14,716 nucleotides of DNA from an uncultured Clostridia bacterium. Lineage in GTDB: Bacteria; Bacillota; Clostridia; Christensenellales; UBA1242. Each line of letters begins with the position of its first letter. Position 1 is the first letter of the stretch. The notes under the pieces are model-generated. The model worked only from the letters and a program-made list of their open reading frames with translations, ran no database searches and was not told the origin of the DNA. The DNA lies in NCBI GenBank assembly GCA_947589655.1, contig CANQCE010000014.1:1-14716 (forward strand), in the 5' to 3' direction. A program made the position numbers and the translations under genes. Below are positions 1-9,000 of the stretch, piece after piece.

Positions 1-3000
1 CGGCTGTAAGGGCAATGTTATTTGTTTGTGCCTCTCTTGTCATGGCAACTTGAACTTTCTTCAGACTGTCAAGTTCGCCAGCCAAAATTTGCTCTTGCGT
101 GTATTCTTTTGTTGAAAGAACAAAGGTTGTCTCTTGCCCAGCCTGCATGCCAGTAACTTTAAGGGTGCTATAAACTTGCGAGCCGCTTTCGGTCATAATG
201 TTGGCAATTTCAAAACTTCCTGTTCTTGCAATTACAGAGGTGTTGCCGCTTTCGCTGCGTGAGAGGATTCCTTGCCCAACTGCTGTGTAATTCTCTTGAC
301 CTTCGTTATAGAAGAATTTAGGCTCACCTTTGTGGTCAAACTCAAATACAAAGAATTTCTTGTTCTGCAAATCTTCTTTTGAATTAAGCACGCCAGAAGC
401 CATGCTGCCAGTGATGGAAACATATTCGGTGTAAGTGTAATCATTGGCGTTTTCAAGGCTGATAATATTTGCTGGGATTTCGCTTATCTGATAGTATGTA
501 ACGCCTGCGCTAAATCTTCCGCCTTCCAAATTTGCTTCTGTAATTTTATTGTATTGGTTTCCAACAAAAGTATAGTAATCCACGCCTGCAACAGGGGCAG
601 GAACAGCTGTTGTATCAACTTTAACATATGTTGTCATCATGTTTGTATCAACATTCACAGAGAGAACTTTCTCGTTGTGGATAACAAACGATGTGCCCTC
701 ACCTGGTGCCATTTGAACTTCCAAAGTGTTGTTCAAAATGTTCTCGCTTGTTGGTTCCAGCCTGTCACCGTCAAGAACATCACTGCGGACAAACAATTTT
801 TCAATTTCTCTTGTAATGCTAACCGTTCTGGAAACCTCGCAAGTGTTGCCTTTGCCTTCTGCGTTTTCATTTGGGTTATACAAGGTGATTGTCATTGTAA
901 CATTGTCAAGTTGTTGATTTGTGCCAAACAGCCAGCCATCAACATGAGGAACTATGTAGCGATTTTGTTCAGTATCTGCCGAGCCCTCGTCAAACTTAAC
1001 GCTAACATCACTATTTGTGTCGCCATAACTTGAAATGAATTTTATGCCGCTTGTTATCTCGCCATCTTCATTTGATGTTGTGCCTTTTGTAACAATGTTG
1101 CCATTTTTCAAACCTTCTATTTGAGCGGTGGTATCTGCCGTTATCTTGTCGGTATTGGCGGCATGAGTGTTGTCATTAAGGAGTGCATCTCCGCCTATCC
1201 AGTGATTGCCAAGGTAAAAATCAATTCTCTTAATTTTAAGGTTTGTAACTTCCGATTTCAAATCTTTCTCGTTAGGTTTAAGCGAACTTACATCCACATT
1301 GTTAACGTCATAGTTAAATGCATATGCAGGGATGCCTTGCAATGTCACATTAACTTTTTTGCTTCCTTCTGTTTCGTTCTTTTCAAATGTAGGGTCTTCG
1401 TCACGGTTTTCAACAGAAAGTTCTGTTGAAAGTGCAACGCTTTCGTTTCCGCCTGCGTTTGCATCAACATATTCAACTTTAAGCCCTGTTGCGGTAGCAT
1501 CTTCAGAGGTGCTTGTAATTTCTGCAATTTCAAATTTAACATTTGCCCCGTTGAAAAGTTCGTTTGGAATTTCTGACTTGTTATCATTATCAGTTTCAGC
1601 CAGTTCAAAGTTTTTAATTCCGTCCACTCCGCCATCTGTGCTGAGTTTTGCGGTCCAAAGTCCACCCTGGCCAATCTCCTTGGTAAATATGTCAATTTCT
1701 GCATACTTCTGCGTGCTTGTTGTTATGGTTGTTTCGCCAGATTTAATCAACGTATCCACTTCTTTTTGAATATCGTTGGCATTTTTGTCTTTTATTTTTA
1801 ATCTATTAGTCAAAGTAACAGTGATGGTGTATTTGAATGTAATGTTATTTTGTGCCGTCACTCTGATTGTGTTGGCATAGTTTGTGCCGTTATCGTCTGT
1901 TGCCTTACTTGTGGCATATGTGAAATCGCCATAACTGATTCCCTTGGTATCTTCCTGCCCACCTGAAACCATGCGATAAACTGAGCCAATTGAAATTTCT
2001 GCATTTTCTACAAGAACAGTTGGCGTTACATCCTTAATGCTTGGATTAATTAAGGATTCAATCTGGAAATAGAAGCGTGCCATGTAGCCAAAATTATTTT
2101 CAAATTCCACAAAGAATTGTTTTTGCCCAAGTGAGAGTGCTGCCAATTTTATTGAAAGTGTGGAATATTTGTTTTGAGCAGTTGAAGCCCCTTCAGTTGG
2201 AACCCCCTCATATGTTGTTTCGTTATTAACGGTGCCTACATTTTTCCACTTGCCCTCTGCTTCTGCAAACAAGTTGTTCATGTTTGTATAGTTGTTGTAG
2301 CCCACCTCTTGATAAGTTGTGTAACGATATGTAAAGCGGTCGGCAACATTGTCTTTGCCACCATACATATATGCCCTTATTGCTGAAGCGAGAATTCCGC
2401 TGTATTGTGGGTCGGTTGTGAACAGGTTAAAGGTGTCATTTCTTGCAATGTCTGTGCTGTCAATGCGGTATGGATTGTTCATGTTGTTTGTAACTGACTG
2501 GTGCTTGCCTTCAAACACCTTGGTGTAGTTGCTGGACACAATTGCTTCGCCGCTATCATGGTTTGCTTTAAATTCAATCTTTGTGTTGGTTCTGTCGCCG
2601 TCTGCATTTGGAACAACTCTAAACAAAATGTTGTGATATTGGGTTATTGTTTGACCTTCGTCTATTGTTACAGAATATGTAACTTTAAGCATAACGTGGT
2701 TGCCATCGTTGTTGCAGCCTTGTGCAAGAATGTTATAGTCATATTCCTTGTCACTCTCGGTTTTTTGTCCGTTTATAACAATATAGTTGTAAATGTTGTT
2801 GTCGCCCTTGCCACTGTTGATAGCCATATTTGCACGTGGAGAAAGTCCGGTATGGTAGGTGTAATATTCCTCATCCGTGCCGTGTTTTTCTGCCATTAAC
2901 TTGTTATGAATTTCGCCTGCAACTTTTGCCAGCCTTTGTTCATCGGTGTCTGTGGCAAGAACTCTTGTGTTCTCGTAGTTTACTGGAACATCTTCAAAAC

Positions 3001-6000
3001 CATAAATTTGAACGTCAAAGTTTGCTGGAGATGCCTTCATCATGTCGGCGGTATATTTCTTTGTAGTGCCGTTTTCTGTTCTTGTTGTGGTAATTCCAAA
3101 GTTGAAATCGTCAAGCAAACTCTTGGTCTGTCCGTTTGTGCCAACCGCAACAACGTCTGCCACTGTATAATTTTCTGCGCTGTCGGCATTGCCTGTAATT
3201 TGGAAATCAATTTTAAGTTCAAATGTATAAACTGAGCCAGTATCTTCGCCACCTATAAGAATTTTGTATGTTGTCTCTTTGTTTAAATCGGCTGTGGTCA
3301 GTTTAATGTCACTGGCTGGTTTTGAGTTATCCCAATCTTTGCCCAAGAAAGTAACTTGGTTTTCTGCATCTGTTGTTTTAATTTCAACTCCGCCATATGT
3401 AGCAATAATTCTGGATGTTATAGTTGGCGTTGCGTTTTCAGCATAAATGCTGTCATCACTAACCTTTCCATCCTCTTGACTTCCTTGAGTAAGCTTGCTG
3501 ATTGTGTATTTATATGTATAGCCTGTCAAGCTTTCGCCAATATCAACATTTATAAGTTGCCCTGCGGCAGTGGAAGACACTTCAAGGTATCGAACGCTTG
3601 TGGTTCCGCCTTCGGCCTTTTCAAATTTTGCATAGTAAGTTCCTGCGTTTTTAAGGGCATAACTTAAAATTCTGTCTGGATTGAACAGTGCTTTATCGCT
3701 ATATTTTGCCAAATCTTCTGCATAAACTTCTTCGCTGGTATCATAGTTAGGGGCATTTCTCTTAATGGAAATTGCCGAGCCAGCATCAACAATGATAACG
3801 TAGTTCCCTGCACTAGAGCGAACATTGTTTACCGAAATATCAAGTTCCACTCTGCCGTTGCTGGTGCTTCTTGCAAGTTGGAAAGTGAGGTTCATTTCAA
3901 GTTGTTCCGCAACATATGCAAGGTAGTCAGCATCTACATTTTCTCCCTCATATGTCTCTTGCCAGTGTGCTTTTGAAAGCACTTTTATATTTTGCAGGAT
4001 GGCCCTGTTTGCAGTTTCTTCGCCAACCACGGTGTTTTCAACGCCTTCAACCGTTACAATAACATTGTTTTTGTTGGCAATGGAAACATTCCAAGTTGTA
4101 TCAATGTCCGCTTTTGTATCTATGAGCGATTTCCACTCCACTCTGTTGCCCATGCTGACATTTGTATCGTCAGTTGTTTCAAGAGCATATTGTGCTGGTG
4201 AGGTAAGAAAGTTCGTAAATTGTCCTGAAACATAGCCGTTCTGCTCGTTTGTTGAAATATGCTCAGATGTAAGTAGCGTTTTGCCGTCTGGTGCTGGCAT
4301 ATTGTATTTCACTTCAACATTTGGCTTAATTTTATAGGTATATCTTATATTAAATGTGTAAATTGTATTTCCAGCAAATTTATATGCAACCTTAATTGGT
4401 GTGCTTGAAGAAATTAAAGCCGCAACTGTTTCTGGAATTAATGTGTAAACCTTGTCGGTTATATTTTTTTCTTCATCATGAACAAACACATAGTCCCCAA
4501 CGCCTTCGTCTGGCAATTTTGGCAATTGAGATTCAAAATCTTTGATATTTATAGCATGTTCGTCTCCGCCAAACAGTTCTTTGCTTGCAGGAATGACAAT
4601 TTCTTCTGGAATTGTTGCACTCTTTTTAACTGTTATGGTGAATGGATAAGTATATTCTGTTCCACTTTCGGTTACAACCAAGTTGAACTTAAAGGTCGCA
4701 TCTCTGTCAAGGTGTGCAAATTCAATGGTTCTGTTCTGCCAAGCGATTGCTGCCGCCATGCTCTCATGTGTTGCCTGCTCTGTGGTTATTTTAACAAGTT
4801 GTGCAAGTGTTGGCAGTTTTTCATCACCACCAAGGTGTTCATCGCCGTTTAACAGTTCAACATTAACCTCGCTTACATTGTCTGTATGGGTAATTGTTTT
4901 AAGTAAGGTTTTCTCGCCGCTATAGAAATTGTATCTTTCGCCGCCAGTAAAGCTATCGTTAAGGGCAATTTCATATTTTCCTACAATGGTAACAACAAAC
5001 TTAACAGCAACCTTTTGTTCAGTGTAGAAATAGATGTTAAAGGTTGTGTCTTGTTCAATGTTATCCTTTGGAGTTATGGTCAACTTGCCATCTTGCCAAG
5101 TTATGCCATCTTGTTCTGCTGTGACATTCTCGCCCTGTGCGTCATAAATCATGTTAAATGATTTGACAGGTGTTTCAATGTTGTTGCTTGCGCCTTTTTC
5201 AAACAAATTAACACTGTAAGTGGCTGCCTCATCGCCGGCTTTAAGGTTTACCTGATAAATGTTGTCAGTGTTTTTCTGTGCCGTTTCCTCCCCTTTTGTA
5301 ACCTCTGAAACATATGTTTTGCCTTGGTTGAACTTGACAACATAGTCCAAACTGCCGCCAACAATGCCGTAAACGCCGTCTTTAAATGTTTTTCTTACAA
5401 CAAGGGTAAGTTCTTGTTTTTCACTGGAAAGTGTTACAATCAACTGTCCATTTGCAAGTGCATCTGTATCGTATGTGTAATCCGTGGTTGCAACTCCGTT
5501 TACTGTTGCAGAAACAATTTCATATGTTGCGGTTAAGCCGTTTTCGGTATCGTTCCATGTTGTGCGTTCACGCAAGGATGGGTCAGAAATCCTCTTAGAG
5601 CCACTTAGCCCCTCTTTTCCGTTATGTTCCGTAAATTCTTCCGTTAAGTCCACAGTGTATTTTGTGCCGTCAAAATTAGGTGAAAGGGCGTCCAAATATT
5701 CGGCATCCGCTGCAAACGGATAGGTGATGCTGCCAGCGGCAACATCTGGCTTAACATGTATAACATACTTAACGCTGTAAGAAAATTCGTTTCTTGTAAA
5801 GGTTGCGGTTAAAACAACATACACATTGTTATAATCTTGGCTCAGATGGTTGATATACAACTTGTTCGCATCGTCACCTTCACCTCTGTATGCCACAACT
5901 TCTTTAATTTCTTTCTTCTCGCTGCCCACAAGTTGATAAGTGTCAATTTTTAGGCTTGGCTCACTTTCAACCAGTCCTTTATTGTAATAAATTCCGTAGC

Positions 6001-9000
6001 CGTCAAAGTCCTCTTGGTCGTTTAGTGCTTCGCCATAAGCAGTTGCAGGCTCGCTGTTTGTTGTGTCGTGAAGGATTGTATAAACATTTCCTGCGCCCAA
6101 AACTTGTTTAACACTGGCGCCTTCTGGGTTTGTTATAAGCGTGTTAAAGTCAACGTCGCCAAATGTGTTGTATTCAAGAGTTTTTTCGCCAGCCTCATCT
6201 GTAAAATCTTCACTTTCTGGAAGATAATATACAAATGTTTCGCCAATACGCGTTGCAATTGCTGGCATTGTAAGTTGAACTCTAAAAGTTTTTTCGTCTG
6301 CATCGGCAACATTTTTCTCCACAGTAACCTCGTTGGATGTTGCATTGAACAAAGGCCCGCTGTTAATATCGCTGTAAATATATGTGCCAGTCAAGGTCCC
6401 CTCTTGATTTGCCCCTGTGTTTGTGCCAGTTACAAGCCCTTTAATTTTATCTCTGCCGTTTTCATCTTTTGCAACACTAAATGCGTTCTCGGCATTTAAA
6501 TAATACTGTTTTGCAACCTGAATTAACAGATATGTTTTTGTTACATCATTTCCGTCTGCATCTGTGGTTTTGTATCTAACAGTTTTAACAGGAGATTTAA
6601 ATATGTTTGCAACAGTTTCTGTATCGGTTGAGCCAAAGCCAATGTTAAGGTCAATGGTTGCGCTTGCTCGCTCTGTGCAAAGAACTGGCGTGCCGCCTTT
6701 CTTTATGCAAACTGCCACAACATTTTCTGTTTGCCCATCATCTTCTCTGCTTATTGCAAATGTTTGAATAAACTTTTCGCCAAGGTTCAAACTTAACAAG
6801 CCTGCTTTGTCGCGAACCTTGTAAGCATTGTTTGAAATGGTAATAAATTTAAGATTGTCGTTTCTGTCTGCGCCGCCAGTAACATTGGTGAATATAAAGC
6901 CAGTTGTTTCAAAAGTTTCTAGTGCCGTGTCATCTGTAAGGTGGTCTATGTATGAGGTTGCACGATAGAATTTGTAGTGTGCGCCAAAACTTGCCTCTGT
7001 CAACTTGGTTAAATCAAGTGTAGGTGCAGTTTCGCTTGCATCAACTTGTTCTTCAATTAAAATGTTAGGGTTCAAATAAAGTTTTATGCTGCCGCTGTTT
7101 AGCGCATAATAGTTGTTTTGCTCATAATACAGTGTAAATGAAAGGTCTGTGAACTTGTAAACATCTTCTATCTTCAATTTCAGATTGTCTTCTGCATCTT
7201 TTACGATAGAAATTATTCCATTGCCAGAAACCAAATTCTCTTGAACCAAAAGCCCAGTTTTGTCGGCAACAAGCGTGTCTTCATTGTTGTCCAGTGCGGT
7301 TTTCAGCCCTTCGGACCACTTGGCTTCCTCGCCGCCGCTTAACTGAAGCACCTTGTCAAGGTCATATTCTGCGCCAGCAAACAAACTTATAACATTGGTT
7401 TGTTCGGTTTTCTTTACAAGGTAATCTTTATACTTTTCAATTTCCGTTTCAAACCTGTTTGTAATGTTGTAAGGTTTTGTGATTTTCAGTTTTAAAGAGA
7501 TGTTAAATGTTGTGCCGTTTTTATCCATTATCACAAATTCAACTGTGGTGCCAAGGCCAAATGTGGCGTTTAAATCCATTGATGTTATGTCCAGATAAGA
7601 GCCATCTTCTTTTTGCCCTGTAAAGTCAGACATCTTTTCGCCAGCAAGATTTTCTGTGTTGTTTTTAAACGTCAACATTTTGCTCAAATCTTTAGAGTGA
7701 GCATCTGACAAGCTCTTGGCAAAACTGCTGCTAACCTGAATAACATATTGGGTTTCGTCAAGTTTCTGGGTCTCGCTTGTATAAAGTTCAAACAACTCTT
7801 TAAAGGTAACAGTTGCCCCCGATTTTCCTTCAAGTTCATATGTAATCTCGCCAGTTTCGTTTTTGCCGTTTGTTTGAATAAAGTCTGACTCGCCAGCCTT
7901 TTTAATTCCATACACGCCAGAGGTTGTAATAGAAAAAGTTAAGGTTTCCATTAAATCAACCTCTGCGCCGTTACTTCTAACTTTAACTTGCTGGCCGTTG
8001 CTATCCAACACTTTTACCTTAAGCATTGTGGTCTTTGCGGTACTGTCGGTGCTTCTAAAGCCTATGATTTCTGTTGCATCGCTATTGAACACAAGCAGCT
8101 TTTCATTGCCTGTTTCTTCAAAACGGATTTTATAAAGGCTTGTTTCGCCAGATGTTGGAATTGGCTGATTAAAGCGGTCTTTAAGTGTATAATTCAACAA
8201 ACTTCCAAGTGTGTCAACAACTCCTTGAAGGGTGTCGCCTTCCAAATGTTTTTCGCCCCAAGAGATGCTTGCCTTTCCTTGTTCTCCAATTGTGGAGTTT
8301 TTAACAACAATCGGTTGCGTGCTATCAATGTCTTCTTGCTCTTTATACCCTGCCGACAGGCTGTCCAAGCTTACAGGCATTTGATAATATATGTGGAAAT
8401 GATTGCCAACATCCCCTTCACCGTTAACTGGAACGGCAATAGGCTCTGGCTGAACGCCATTGTCATACAAAAGTTTTAAATAAACATCCGCATCCGTAAC
8501 CACATTGTTGCTAGCGGTTGCCCCAAACAAATTTTCGTTAATTACAAGGTTGCCTGTAAATTTAATTCCGTCAGTGCCGCTGGATGTAAGTTCGTTAAGT
8601 GTAACATATTGGCTTTCTTCATTTATCTCACCCTGCGCGTTTGTGCAAACAACCCTTAATCTTCTGTTGCTTATAGCCTCCAAAATCTTGGACCTTGCAG
8701 CCTCTTTTTCTTCCGCATTGCCATCCAAAGTGTAGGTCAATGTGAACTCTAACACATTTTTTGTTTCGCCGCCATCATATCTGTTTATGGCTGAGATGTA
8801 ATAAACATCGTTTTCCTTTTGCTGATTTGCCCCATCTGCAAACTTAAAGGTTGGCTGCATATTTTTTGTGGAGAGAGTGCTATCAACATAAACCAACTTG
8901 TTTTGGAAACTTAACTGAACAATTTTGTAGTGCCCATAAGCATCATAATCAATTTTTCCATCTGGGGTGGATTTTATTGTTGCAATAACAACATACACCT

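Noticed and set aside
1345..1704. Minus-strand open frames inside the giant gene (also 6133-6345, 7684-7911, 10186-10392)
   Set aside because: Out of frame with the long continuous coding frame that explains the region from 10831 to 1.
7988..8479. Plus-strand open frame of 163 codons, with similar ones at 554-1033, 6068-6499 and 2501-2899
   Set aside because: They lie antisense to the giant gene, are rich in Cys, Phe and Asn in a way typical of shadow frames, and have no ribosome sites.
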